Positions 45,536 through 55,618 are shown, counted from the stretch's first letter. The stretch is 64,000 nt of DNA from Lysobacter sp. KIS68-7 (GCF_021284745.1 NZ_CP089925.1:434001-498000), one strand, 5' to 3'. Program-made: numbers and translations. Notes: generated by a model from the letters alone, not told the origin.

Positions 45536-46567
45536 ATGCACCTGGAAGCCGACCACATCACGCTCGACTTCCCGCTCGCGCAGGGCGGTCACAGTCGCGG
45601 CGCCGTCGCGGGCGGACCGCCGCTCGGCGGACGCCTGCGCCAGGAAGGCCGCAGCACGTTCGTGCGCGCGCTCGACGACGTGTCGTTCAAGCTGGAAACC
45701 GGCGACCGCCTCGCGCTCGTCGGCCACAACGGTTCGGGCAAGTCGACCCTGCTGCGCGTGCTCGCCGGCATCTACCACCCGGATCGCGGGCACGTGTCGA
45801 GCAGCAGCCACGTCTCGGGCATCTTCAACATGTCGCTCGGTTTCCGGCAGGAAGCCACGGGCTATCGCAACCTCGTGCTCAAGGGCCTGATGGCCGGGCG
45901 CTCGCGTGCCGAGATCGAAGCGGCGCTGCCGGAGATCGCGGAGTTCACGGGCCTGGGGCCCTACCTCGACATGCCCCTGCACACCTACTCGCAAGGCATG
46001 GCGATGCGCCTGGCGTTCGCGGCGACGACCGCGTTCTCCAACGACATCCTGGTGATGGACGAATGGATCGGCGCGGGCGATGCCGGCTTCCAGGAAAAGA
46101 TCATCGCGCGCATGACCGATTTCCTGCATGCGTCCACGATCGTCGTCGTCGCCTCGCACAGTGCAAGCCTGCTGCGCCGCCTGGCGAACAAGGCGATGTG
46201 GCTCGAACAGGGCCAGGTGCGTCGCGTCGGCGGGCCCGAGGTGATCGACGAATACGAAGCGGCGGCCAGCGTGGTGGAGCTTGCCGCGCCGCTGCGCACG
46301 CACGTCGCGTCGGGCAGTGGCCTGTGGGTCGCGCGCGAAGGCCTGGAGGCGCCGCACCTGCTTTGGAACTTGCGGGGCGACGTCAGCGGCCTGCAGTTGC
46401 GCGTGCAGGAACCGGGCCGCGAGGTGCTGGTGGTGCGTGCGTCGGTGGCGCGCTGCGGCGCGTGGCCGTTCGCGCCGTGGGTGCGTCCGGGCATGCGCTT
46501 CGAGATCGCGCGCCCGCACGAAGAGCCCGTGATCTCGCTCGTGACCGACGACGCCTGCGCGGCCTGA
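45536..46567 (+). CDS. ABC transporter ATPase, Wzt-type, with a short C-terminal extension
   Basis: This 343-residue ATPase powers the Wzm-type exporter. Walker A is GHNGSGKST (about residues 63-71), the signature is YSQGMAMRLAF, and Walker B is ILVMDEWIGAGD, the form specific to polysaccharide exporters. The first 40 residues are a loose extension with a Gly/Arg-rich stretch. After the ATPase core (about 240) a C-terminal segment of about 95 residues follows (SGLWVAREGLEAPHLLWNL), shorter than the carbohydrate-binding domain of Wzt of E. coli O9a. This may mean that chain-end recognition is different or that the domain is reduced. Confidence 0.88.
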   Translation: MHLEADHITLDFPLAQGGHSRGAVAGGPPLGGRLRQEGRSTFVRALDDVSFKLETGDRLALVGHNGSGKSTLLRVLAGIYHPDRGHVSSSSHVSGIFNMSLGFRQEATGYRNLVLKGLMAGRSRAEIEAALPEIAEFTGLGPYLDMPLHTYSQGMAMRLAFAATTAFSNDILVMDEWIGAGDAGFQEKIIARMTDFLHASTIVVVASHSASLLRRLANKAMWLEQGQVRRVGGPEVIDEYEAAASVVELAAPLRTHVASGSGLWVAREGLEAPHLLWNLRGDVSGLQLRVQEPGREVLVVRASVARCGAWPFAPWVRPGMRFEIARPHEEPVISLVTDDACAA

Positions 46568-46582
46568 TCCTGTCGCAGGCGC

Positions 46583-49500
46583 TCAGCGCGCCTCAAGCAA
46601 TCCCTTCAACCGTTCGCGCGCACTGCCGCGCGAGGTGACGCGGCGCGCGTAAGCCAGGCCCGCGTCCGACAGGCGCTGCCACAAGGCATCGTCTCGCAGC
46701 AGCGCGATCACGTGCTCGGCCAACGCCTCCGGCGTATCGCCGACCAGCACGTCCTCGCCCGGCGACAGCAGCATCCCTTCAGCGGCCACCGGCGTGCACA
46801 CCGCGGGCACGCCCTGCGCCAGGCTCGCGGCCACCTTGCCCTTCGCGCCGGCCCCGAAGCGCAACGGCGCGATGGTCATGCGGCGGCGTGCGAGGAATGC
46901 GTCGAGGTCTTCGACGAAGCCGACCGCGCGCACGCCTGGCACGTCGCCCAGGGCGCGGACGTCGGGCGTCATGTGGCTGCCGACGATATCGAGCCGCGCA
47001 TCGGGCACCGCCGCGCGCACGAGGGGCCATGCGGTCTGGACGAACCAGCGGATCGCATCGGCGTTCGGCGGATGGCGGAAGCCACCGACGAAGCACACAC
47101 CGTCGCGACCGGCGAGCGGCGCGATCGCATCGGAGGGCTCGCACACGAGCGGGAACAGGGCGATCTCGCGCCCCGGCAGCGCTTCCTGCAACAGCGTGCG
47201 CTCGTAATCCGAATGCACCAGCGCGACATCGACCTTGCCGACCACCTCGAGTTCGCGCTCGCGCGTCATCAGCGCCGTGGCGAGCGCATCGGCGCTGCCG
47301 GCGAGTTCGGCTTCGCGCATCTCGCGCAGCCAGTGCATGTCGGCGTTGAGGAACAGCACGCGCGCGTCCGGATAACGGCGGCGCAGCAGGTCCAGGTGTT
47401 TTTCGCCAACGCCGAAGCGGTGCAGGAAGATGACGTCGAACGGTTCCTTGCGCGCGACCACGAAGGAGGCCATGCGCGAATGCGCCGGATGGTAGATGGC
47501 TTCGATGCCGCGGCGCTGCAGCGCGCGCGTGGGCTCGCCGACGTGCGCGAAGTTGTCCTCCGGAACGAACGTCACCTTGCACCCGGCCGCCACCATGCCC
47601 TGCAGGATTTCGTCGGCGACCACCGAACCGGCATCCTCGTTGGGCGTCGGCGTGGTCTTGTCCACGAACAGCACGCGCCTTGCGACGGCGCGCTCCTTCT
47701 CGAGTTCCGGCTGGTCGGCGTTCTCGCGATGCGTGGCGAGCACATCCGCCCAGCGTTCGCGCAGCTTGCGCAGGTTCTCCACCTGGTAGGCCTTTACGCC
47801 GGAACCGAGGTCGGTGCCCGAGCTGATGCCTTCGAAGTGCAGCAGTTGCGAGAGCGGCTGCACGACGGTGCGCAAGCCGGCGGCGCGCACGCGGAACGCG
47901 AGGTCCGCGTCTTCGGCATAGGCCGGCACGAACAGTTCGTCGAAACCGCCCAGTCGTTCCCACAGCGCGCGCGGCAAGGCGATCGATGCGCCTGACACGT
48001 AGTCCACGTCGCGCCGGTAGCAGAATTCGGGGCGGCGCGGATCGGCCAGTCGCCCGTAGTTCCAGGCCGAGCCATCGCGCCAGACGATGCCGCCGCATTC
48101 CTGCAGGCGACCGTCGGGGAAGATCAGCTTCGACCCGGCCAGGCCGATGCGCGGGTCGGAATCCAGCGTGTCGACCAGTTCGTCGAGCCAGCCCGGCAGC
48201 ACCAGCGTGTCGTTGTTGAGGAACACCACGTGGCGGCCGCGCGCCTGCGCCGCCGTCGCGTTGCAGTTGCGCACGAAGCCCAGGTTCTGCGCATGGCGGA
48301 TGTGGCGCACGCCGGGCAATGGCAAGGCCAGCGCGGCGGCGGTCGCGTCGTTGGAACCGTCGTCGCCGACCAGGATCTCGATGCGATGGCGCGTTGCGTG
48401 CGACAGCAACGCATCGATGCACGCGAGCGTGAACGGCACCTGGTTGTAAACGGGCACCACGATGGAGACATCGGGAAGCGCGTCGTCGCCGGCGACCGGT
48501 GCGCGCGGCGTGCGCGCGGCGATGGCCTGCGCCCAGCCGACCGCTTCGGCTTCGCTGCACGCGAGGCGTTCGGCACGGCGCGTGGTGTCCGTCGAAATCG
48601 GCAGGTGGTAGCGCTCGATGCGCGCGATCGTGTCGGCCGTGGTGGCCGCATCGAACTCGGCGGAGAGGAAGCGGCGCAGGCCGGCATGCGATCGCTCGCC
48701 GGGCTGGGTGGGCTGTTCGCCGATCGCGCGCACGATGGCGCGCGGGAGGAGCGGCCGTCCGTCGTTTCCGCCTGCCGCATGCTGCGCGACGCGATTGGCG
48801 AAGCGCAACGGGCGCGTGATCTTCCAGCTTCGGCTGCCGAGGATGACGGCGAGTTCGCGCCGCAGTTCGTCGCCCTGGCGGACGAACTCCGCCAGCTCGG
48901 CGCGCAGGGTTTCGCATTCCAGGTCGCGCTCGGCGTAGTCCGACTGCGCCTTGTGCAGCATCGCGTTGATGCGGTCGATTTCGATGAGGTGCGCGTCGTC
49001 TTCGAGGCGAACCGTGTCGAATTCGCGGCGCAGCGCTGCCTCTTCCTCGCGGATCGCCAGGATCTCGTGGTTGAGGCGCGTGATCTCGCGTTGCGCCGCG
49101 GCCTGCGCGGCCTGCAGACGCGCGTCGGTTTCGCGGTACACCTGCAGCGCGGTGTTGCGTTCGTCCAGCGCGACCCGTTCTGCCTCCTGCGCGGCGAACA
49201 GGCGATGCGTGCGGTCCTGCAGCAGGGGACCGGCGAGGTTCGCCAGTGCGCCCAGCGCGTCGCGCACGGGAGCGAGTTCCGCGGTCGACGGGCGTTCGCC
49301 GCGCGCGGCGCGTTCGAACCACGTCCACACCGCATCCGCCCACGCAGCGACGGTGTCGGCCACCACGACGTCCCTGGCTTCGGCGCGGGTCTCGAGCAGG
49401 AAATCGCGGATCGCGTCTTCGTCGGGCGCCTGCGGCCACTGCACGTGCTGCTCGGCGGCGATGCGATCGGTGGTCGCGCGCCAGTCCTCGAGCAGCTCCG

Positions 49501-50038
49501 CGTAGGTCACGCAGGTCGCGCCTTGCGCCACCGCGTCCGCCGCGACGAGACCGTAGGACACGTAGAGCAGCGCCGCACCCTGCGCGCTGCATCCGTCGCG
49601 ACGCACGAGCGAATCGACGACTTCGCGCCACGGCCGCATCATCACCACCCACGCCGGACGCACGCCCTGTGCCTGCAGCACGCCAGCCCAGAACGGTTGC
49701 AGCAGCGTGCAGCGCGGATCCTTCACGACGCTCAGCGGTGCGTCGCCGAAGTCCTCGTCCAGGATCCGGCGTGCGTCCTCCGCGAAGGCGGCGTAGGCCC
49801 CGGGCGCGGCAGGCAAGTGGAACGGCGCGAACGGGTCGTCCCAGGCCAGGTCGAACGCGGCCAGCACGCGGTCGTCGAGCGCGACCACCGCTTCGGGTTC
49901 CCAGTAGCCGCTCTGGTTGCCGGCGTTGGCGGGCAGCACCCGTTGCGGCAAGCGCGCGCCGCGCAGGGACAACACGCGCGCAAGCGCGGACGTGCCCGCG
50001 CGGTGCATGCCGAGGATGAAGAGCGAGGTGCGCGCCAT
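46583..50038 (-). CDS. Fusion protein: sulfotransferase-like domain, coiled coil, GT2 and GT4 glycosyltransferases
   Basis: This 1151-residue protein has three enzyme-like parts. Residues 1-190 resemble a sulfotransferase: FILGMHRAGTSAL is the PAPS 5'-phosphosulfate loop, with SVVKDPRCTLL and RPWREVVDSLVRR as later parts of the binding site. A helical, Glu/Arg-rich coiled coil covers about 270-400, ending in SRSWKITRPLRF, a linker common in giant glycosyltransferases. Residues 522-760 form a GT2 domain (SIVVPVYNQ, DDGSNDATA, FLNNDTLVLPGW, and the base-like Glu near AEDADLAF). Residues 787-1151 form a GT4-like domain (FVGGFRHPPNADAIRWF, GAGAKGKVAASLAQG). The start chosen is ATG at MARTSLFILG; a longer start (13 codons) overlaps the upstream gene. 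Function in glycan assembly is likely; specificity is unknown. Confidence 0.8.
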   Translation of the reverse strand: MARTSLFILGMHRAGTSALARVLSLRGARLPQRVLPANAGNQSGYWEPEAVVALDDRVLAAFDLAWDDPFAPFHLPAAPGAYAAFAEDARRILDEDFGDAPLSVVKDPRCTLLQPFWAGVLQAQGVRPAWVVMMRPWREVVDSLVRRDGCSAQGAALLYVSYGLVAADAVAQGATCVTYAELLEDWRATTDRIAAEQHVQWPQAPDEDAIRDFLLETRAEARDVVVADTVAAWADAVWTWFERAARGERPSTAELAPVRDALGALANLAGPLLQDRTHRLFAAQEAERVALDERNTALQVYRETDARLQAAQAAAQREITRLNHEILAIREEEAALRREFDTVRLEDDAHLIEIDRINAMLHKAQSDYAERDLECETLRAELAEFVRQGDELRRELAVILGSRSWKITRPLRFANRVAQHAAGGNDGRPLLPRAIVRAIGEQPTQPGERSHAGLRRFLSAEFDAATTADTIARIERYHLPISTDTTRRAERLACSEAEAVGWAQAIAARTPRAPVAGDDALPDVSIVVPVYNQVPFTLACIDALLSHATRHRIEILVGDDGSNDATAAALALPLPGVRHIRHAQNLGFVRNCNATAAQARGRHVVFLNNDTLVLPGWLDELVDTLDSDPRIGLAGSKLIFPDGRLQECGGIVWRDGSAWNYGRLADPRRPEFCYRRDVDYVSGASIALPRALWERLGGFDELFVPAYAEDADLAFRVRAAGLRTVVQPLSQLLHFEGISSGTDLGSGVKAYQVENLRKLRERWADVLATHRENADQPELEKERAVARRVLFVDKTTPTPNEDAGSVVADEILQGMVAAGCKVTFVPEDNFAHVGEPTRALQRRGIEAIYHPAHSRMASFVVARKEPFDVIFLHRFGVGEKHLDLLRRRYPDARVLFLNADMHWLREMREAELAGSADALATALMTRERELEVVGKVDVALVHSDYERTLLQEALPGREIALFPLVCEPSDAIAPLAGRDGVCFVGGFRHPPNADAIRWFVQTAWPLVRAAVPDARLDIVGSHMTPDVRALGDVPGVRAVGFVEDLDAFLARRRMTIAPLRFGAGAKGKVAASLAQGVPAVCTPVAAEGMLLSPGEDVLVGDTPEALAEHVIALLRDDALWQRLSDAGLAYARRVTSRGSARERLKGLLEAR

Positions 50039-50054
50039 GGAGGTGCGTTCCACG

Positions 50055-50993
50055 TCAGACGACCGATCGATCCGCACAGTAGTCCAGGAATCGTTGCTTC
50101 ACGATGTCCCAGGCCTCCGCGTCCGCGTGCGCCCCTCCCGGCTGTGCCGCGACGAGTTCGTACACCGACTGCGCGCGCTGGAACTGCGCGTTGTCCTTCA
50201 GCAGCTCACGGTTGCGCGCGCGCTTGTCGTCCACTTCGGAAGAGTTGAGCTTCTCCCCCAGGGGCAGCAGGCAATCGGGCGACCATGCTTCACCGAGGAA
50301 CTCGCATACCTGCCGGAACAAGGCTTCCGGATCGCCCGCGATGCGTTCGAACGGCAGGCGGAACACGCGATCGCCGCCCAGGCCGCGCTCGGCGTACCAG
50401 GCGTTTTCCGTGTGCTGGATCCAGGTGTCCAGGCCCTGCTCCAGCGCCTGCGGTTCGGCACCGACCTTGTCGAAACCTTCCAGCGACGTGGCCACGTCGT
50501 CGGGGCGACGCAGGTTATGGATGAAGCGCGCGTCCGGGAACATCTCCGAGAGCGCCCAGACGTAGTGGCTGTTCAGGGGCGTGCCGTCCACCCAGCGCCG
50601 CTTCGGATCGACGCCCGTGCGCTTGAGCTGCATCGGGTTGGCGGACAGGTTCTGCGGCACGCGCCACGCGGGATCCTGCGCGGCCGCGCCGTACAGGCGA
50701 TCGACGCGCCGGGCGAAGGCGTCCTGCACGACGGCCTCCACGGTTTCGCCCACGCGCTGCATGAAACGATCCACCGGATAGTCGATGTTCGACAGGTGCG
50801 AGAAGCGACCGCGCTCGGAGCCCTTGCGATGCGAGAGGAACGCACCGACGCCCATGCTCGCGATCCACGCCGTTTCGGGCATCGGCTGGATGTTGGGGTG
50901 CTGGCCGAGCACCCACGTGGTGATCGACGTCCCCGAGCGGGGGGCGCCGATGATGAAGATGGGACGTGCCTGCTCCATGGCGTCGCGGACCAT
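50055..50993 (-). CDS. Sulfotransferase
   Basis: This 312-residue protein has the classic sulfotransferase 5'-PSB loop GAPRSGTS (residues 16-23). Later parts include RFIHNLRRPDDVATSL, matching the 3'-phosphate-binding motif, and FERIAGDPEALFRQVCEFLGE, typical of the end of PAPS-dependent sulfotransferases. It would transfer sulfate from PAPS to a hydroxyl of a sugar or small molecule. The start overlaps the metB stop by one base (TGATG), so it is translationally coupled to metB. The fusion protein with a sulfotransferase-like domain follows after 16 bases. Confidence 0.85.
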   Translation of the reverse strand: MVRDAMEQARPIFIIGAPRSGTSITTWVLGQHPNIQPMPETAWIASMGVGAFLSHRKGSERGRFSHLSNIDYPVDRFMQRVGETVEAVVQDAFARRVDRLYGAAAQDPAWRVPQNLSANPMQLKRTGVDPKRRWVDGTPLNSHYVWALSEMFPDARFIHNLRRPDDVATSLEGFDKVGAEPQALEQGLDTWIQHTENAWYAERGLGGDRVFRLPFERIAGDPEALFRQVCEFLGEAWSPDCLLPLGEKLNSSEVDDKRARNRELLKDNAQFQRAQSVYELVAAQPGGAHADAEAWDIVKQRFLDYCADRSVV

Positions 50994-52162
50994 CAGGCGA
51001 GTGCTTGCGCCAGGTCGCGACGGAGGTCTTCGAGATCCTCCACGCCCACGCTCAGGCGCACGAGGTTGTCGAACAAGCCCAGTTGCGCGCGGCGTTCCGG
51101 CGGGATCGACGCGTGCGTCATGATCGCCGGATGGTTCACCAGGCTTTCCACGCCGCCGAGCGATTCGGCGAGCGTGAACAGCTTCGTGCGTTCGCAGAAA
51201 CGCTTCGCGCCTTCCAGGCCGCCTTCGACGAACACGGTGACGATGCCGCCGAAGCCCTGCATCTGGCGCTTGGCCAGTGCGTGCTGCGGATGCTCCGGCA
51301 AACCCGGATACAGCACGCGCTCGATGCCCTTTTGCGTCTGCAGCCACTGCGCGAGCGCGAGTGCATTTTCGCAATGCGCGCGCATGCGCAGGTGCAGCGT
51401 CTTCAGGCCGCGCAGGGCGAGGAAGCTGTCGAACGGCCCCTGCACCGCACCGATGGAGTTCTGCAGGAAGGCGAGCTTCTCGCCGAGTTCGGCGTCGTCG
51501 CCGACCACGAGGATGCCGCCGACCATGTCCGAATGGCCGTTGAGGTACTTGGTGGCCGAATGCATGACGACGTCGGCGCCCAGTGCGATCGGGCGCTGCA
51601 CGATCGGCGAGGCGAAGGTGTTGTCGACGACGACGAGCAGGCCGCGCTTCTTCGCGATCGCGGCGATGGCCGCGATGTCGACGATCTTCAGCAGCGGATT
51701 GGTGGGGGTCTCGATCCACACCATCTTCGTGTTCGGGCGAATGGCGGCTTCGAACGCGGCCGGATCGGTCAGGTCGACCCAGCTGAAGTCCAGGCCGGCG
51801 CTGCGGCGGCGCACGCGTTCGAACAGGCGGAACGTGCCGCCGTACACATCGTCCATCGCCACGACGTGGTCGCCGCTGTCGAGCAGCTCCAGCAGCGTGG
51901 AGGTCGCCGCCAGGCCCGAGCCGAAGGCGAAGCCGCGCGTGCCGCCTTCCAGGCCGGCGATGCAGCGCTCGTAGGCGAAGCGGGTCGGGTTGTGCGTGCG
52001 CGAGTACTCGAAGCCCTGGTGCACGCCAGGGCTGGACTGCGCATAGGTCGAGGTCGCGTAGATCGGCGGCATCACCGCGCCGGTCGTCGGGTCCGGCGAC
52101 TGGCCGGCATGGATGGCCAGCGTGCCTTGACCGTAGTGCTTCGCGTCGCCTTCGACCTTCAT
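50993..52162 (-). CDS. metB: Cystathionine gamma-synthase/gamma-lyase family enzyme
   Basis: This 389-residue PLP enzyme acts in transsulfuration. The lysine that binds PLP is Lys205 (SATKYLNGH), and the VYGGTFRLF and ETPTNPLLKIVDI segments are typical of the Cys/Met metabolism family. It could be cystathionine gamma-synthase (making cystathionine from an activated homoserine and cysteine) or gamma-lyase (releasing cysteine); sequence alone does not decide. With the cystathionine beta-synthase upstream, a reverse transsulfuration role is plausible. The next gene, a sulfotransferase, starts within its stop codon. Confidence 0.88.
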   Translation of the reverse strand: MKVEGDAKHYGQGTLAIHAGQSPDPTTGAVMPPIYATSTYAQSSPGVHQGFEYSRTHNPTRFAYERCIAGLEGGTRGFAFGSGLAATSTLLELLDSGDHVVAMDDVYGGTFRLFERVRRRSAGLDFSWVDLTDPAAFEAAIRPNTKMVWIETPTNPLLKIVDIAAIAAIAKKRGLLVVVDNTFASPIVQRPIALGADVVMHSATKYLNGHSDMVGGILVVGDDAELGEKLAFLQNSIGAVQGPFDSFLALRGLKTLHLRMRAHCENALALAQWLQTQKGIERVLYPGLPEHPQHALAKRQMQGFGGIVTVFVEGGLEGAKRFCERTKLFTLAESLGGVESLVNHPAIMTHASIPPERRAQLGLFDNLVRLSVGVEDLEDLRRDLAQALA

Positions 52163-52196
52163 CCGATCCGTCCCGATATGCTTGAAAACGAGCGGC

Positions 52197-52202
52197 AGTC
52201 TA
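52197..52202 (-). promoter_or_regulatory. Possible -10 box for metB
   Basis: TAGACT in the 64-base gap between cbs and metB, 34 bases before the metB ATG. It would allow metB and the downstream sulfotransferase genes to be transcribed without cbs. Confidence 0.3.
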
Positions 52203-52226
52203 GCATCGGGGCCGCTGGACGCAGCC

Positions 52227-53597
<1,371 letters not shown>

Positions 53598-53638
53598 GGG
53601 ACGTCCGGCGAATGCCGCCTTGCGCGGCAGGGACGCCC

Positions 53639-53644
53639 ATTATC
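53639..53644 (-). promoter_or_regulatory. Probable -10 box for cbs
   Basis: GATAAT on the minus strand, 41 bases before the cbs ATG. The corresponding -35 zone falls within the palindrome at 53656-53676. Confidence 0.4.
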
Positions 53645-53655
53645 TTTCAAGTTCG

Positions 53656-53676
53656 ATCTTCGGAGCTTCCGAAGAT
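53656..53676. promoter_or_regulatory. Palindrome over the presumed cbs -35 region, candidate operator
   Basis: A 21-base inverted repeat: two perfect 9-base arms (ATCTTCGGA and TCCGAAGAT) with three bases between. It lies 12 bases upstream of the GATAAT box, where a repressor or activator dimer could bind. It is not followed by a U-tract, so it is not a normal terminator. Confidence 0.45.
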
Positions 53677-53681
53677 TTCCA

Positions 53682-53728
53682 TCGCGGGCGACAGCGGGCG
53701 GACGAGGAACGCCCGCTGCCGCCCGCGA
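53682..53728 (-). terminator. Strong hairpin after the YdcH-like gene, probable terminator
   Basis: Two 19-base GC-rich arms with one mismatch and a 9-base loop, 14 bases downstream of the YdcH-like stop codon. The T-tract after it on the minus strand is weak, so it could also work with Rho or act as an mRNA 3' stabiliser. Confidence 0.5.
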
Positions 53729-53742
53729 CGGCTGGGCCGTTG

Positions 53743-53961
53743 CTAGTGGGCGGAAGCAGCGTACATCGTGGTCAATCGATCCTTCGCCGCGAGCTTCTCG
53801 CGTTTCATCCTCGACAGCGTGAGGTCGTCGATCGCAAGCACGCCGAGTTCGGCGTCCAGCACCTGCTTGTCGAGTTCCTTGTGCCGCTGGTACAGGGATT
53901 TGAACTCGGGATTGGTCTTCATCATCGCGTCGAGTTCTGCCTGCGGTTGCCCTTCGAACAT
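53743..53961 (-). CDS. YdcH-family small protein (DUF465)
   Basis: This 72-residue protein resembles the YdcH/DUF465 family, small helical hairpins of unknown function that are common in proteobacteria. The middle contains the family pattern NPEFKSLYQRHKELDKQV and the second helix LTLSRMKREKLAAKDRL. The start is chosen for its excellent ribosome binding site (AAGGAGG, five bases before ATG); the open frame upstream adds eight residues with no such site. Confidence 0.85.
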   Translation of the reverse strand: MFEGQPQAELDAMMKTNPEFKSLYQRHKELDKQVLDAELGVLAIDDLTLSRMKREKLAAKDRLTTMYAASAH

Positions 53962-54000
53962 GTCAGCCTCCTTCGGATCGCACACTCAGGGGTAAACAAA

Positions 54001-54032
54001 AACGCCCCGCGCAGTTGCCTGCGCAGGGCGTT
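54001..54032 (-). terminator. Rho-independent terminator with U-rich tail on the minus strand
   Basis: A 14-base GC-rich stem (AACGCCC... with ...GGGCGTT at the far side) with a short loop, followed on the minus strand by TTTTTGTTT. It ends transcription from the structured segment upstream (54033-54292), or from the OmpA-family gene, before the YdcH-like gene. Confidence 0.8.
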
Positions 54033-54292
54033 CGTGGGTGCGGGGCCTGGGGTCGATATCGCGGGTTGCCGGGGCATCCTTCCGGTCGCCCGCCCGGAAG
54101 GATCTTCCGGCGGCGCGCTCCTCGGATGCGGGCGTTTGGGTCATCGGCCTCGGCTCTCGTGGGCCCGGGAACACAGGTCCCCGGGAAACCGACGCTACTC
54201 CTCCCGGTTGGCCGCGGCAAGGGCTCCGACGATGCCCGCACGGGCCTTGCCGACATTCGGCAAGGCACCGTCAAGCGATTGAAAACAAAAGG
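54033..54292 (-). other. Structured intergenic segment without a convincing ORF; candidate small RNA or leader
   Basis: The 331-base gap between the OmpA-family gene and the YdcH-like gene holds no ORF that I can support. On the minus strand it contains a run of hairpins: an 8-base stem near 54245-54265, CCCGGG arms near 54164-54185, and two mutually exclusive stems. Segment 54094-54103 can pair with 54076-54085 (10 bases) or part of it with 54104-54110 (7 bases). A strong terminator follows at once. This layout fits a small RNA or an attenuator-like leader; no expression evidence exists. Confidence 0.35.
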
Positions 54293-55618
54293 TTATTTGG
54301 ACGAGACGATGATCTCGACGCGGCGGTTGCGCGCGCGTCCCGAAGCGGTGCTGTCGTCCGCAACCGGAGACGCTTCACCCAGCCCGGCGGACTGCATCTT
54401 CGACTTGGGGATGCCGCCCGCGGCCAGCGCATCGCGCACCGCATCGGCGCGACGCTGCGACAGCTTGAGGTTCGCATCGGCCTCGCCCTGCCCGTCGGTG
54501 TGGGCTTCGATCTTCACGCGCGGCACCGGGCCTGCCTTGAGGTAGGCGGCGAGCGCCTTGAGGCGGGTCTTGCCCGAACCGGACAACGTGGCGCCGGAGG
54601 CGAAGGCATCGCTGGCGAGCGTGAACACTTCCCCGCGCGAATCGCGCCTGGACGGCGGCAGCGAGGCGCCGGCGGTCAGCTCGGCCTCCTGGCGGGCGAG
54701 CGCGGCTTCCTTTTCGCGGGCGGCATTGAGCTTGGAGGTCTGGTCGCCCGTGACGTCGAGGATCACCTCCTCGGCCTGCTGGCGCGCGGCGGATTCGGCC
54801 TGCACCGAGTCGCGCAGGCGCTGGGCCTCCTCCATCTGCACCTGTGCCTCGAAGCGCAGGCGCTCGGCCTCCTGGCGGGCGCGTTCGGCATCCTGGCGGC
54901 TGGCTTCGACCAGCAGTTCGCTGCGCTCGCGGTCCAGGCGATCCACTTCCCGCTGCGTGGCCGCGGTGTGCGCGGCGGTTTCGGCGGTCTGCACGCGGGC
55001 CGTCGCGACCTGCTGGGCGTGGGCCCGGTCGCTCTTGCGCACGTTGGGCAGCGCATCCACCGACTGGCGCGCCTGCAGCCGTTCGTAGGCGGCCAGGCCC
55101 TGCAGCCGTGCATCCGCATCGAGGGCGACGAGCCGCTGCGAGAGCACGGCCGCGACATCCTGGCCCGGCCCCACGCCCGCCGCCTCGGGCCATTGCGGCG
55201 CGGAGGGGGCCGCGTCGTCCGCGCCCAGGTTCAGGCGCTGGCGCAGGCCCGCGATCTCGCTCCGGTGCTGTTCGTAGTCCGAGCCGGTGGTCGCGGCCCG
55301 GCTGCGGGCGAGCGCGAGTTCGGCATCGGCCGACGCGGTTTCCGCGAAACGCCGCGCGTCGTCGTCCTTGCCGCTGGACATCGCCGATTGCGCGGCCGTC
55401 AGTGCGTTGCGCGCCGATGCAAGCTCAGCCGATGCGTACTGGTCGGCGTCCGCGCTTTCGGCGCGCGACACGGCCTGCTGCGCGGCCGACAGTTCGCCCG
55501 TCGGCGGAGGCAGGCTGGCACAGCCCGACAACGCCGATGTGGCCAGCGCGACTGCGATCACAAGGCCGCGCAGGCGCGCGTGTTGCGTTACAGCGATATG
55601 TGCGAAGCTTGGACGCAT
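54293..55618 (-). CDS. OmpA-family lipoprotein with DUF4398 and a coiled coil
   Basis: This 441-residue protein starts with a lipoprotein signal (LATSALSGC, Cys33). Residues 40-110 match DUF4398 (ADQYASAELASARNALTAAQ). A long Ala/Glu/Arg-rich coiled coil runs from about 160 to 300. The C-terminal OmpA domain (about 325-441) binds peptidoglycan and has the usual segments KIEAHTDGQGEADANLKLSQRRADAV and GRARNRRVEIIV. It probably links the outer membrane to the cell wall. It is transcribed away from pilU, with 108 bases between the two starts. Confidence 0.88.
   Translation of the reverse strand: MRPSFAHIAVTQHARLRGLVIAVALATSALSGCASLPPPTGELSAAQQAVSRAESADADQYASAELASARNALTAAQSAMSSGKDDDARRFAETASADAELALARSRAATTGSDYEQHRSEIAGLRQRLNLGADDAAPSAPQWPEAAGVGPGQDVAAVLSQRLVALDADARLQGLAAYERLQARQSVDALPNVRKSDRAHAQQVATARVQTAETAAHTAATQREVDRLDRERSELLVEASRQDAERARQEAERLRFEAQVQMEEAQRLRDSVQAESAARQQAEEVILDVTGDQTSKLNAAREKEAALARQEAELTAGASLPPSRRDSRGEVFTLASDAFASGATLSGSGKTRLKALAAYLKAGPVPRVKIEAHTDGQGEADANLKLSQRRADAVRDALAAGGIPKSKMQSAGLGEASPVADDSTASGRARNRRVEIIVSSK

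Noticed and set aside
53986-54274. Small minus-strand ORFs of 62 and 103 codons in the gap before the YdcH-like gene
   Set aside because: They run through the terminator hairpin, have no ribosome binding site or family match, and are rich in Arg/Pro as expected by chance.
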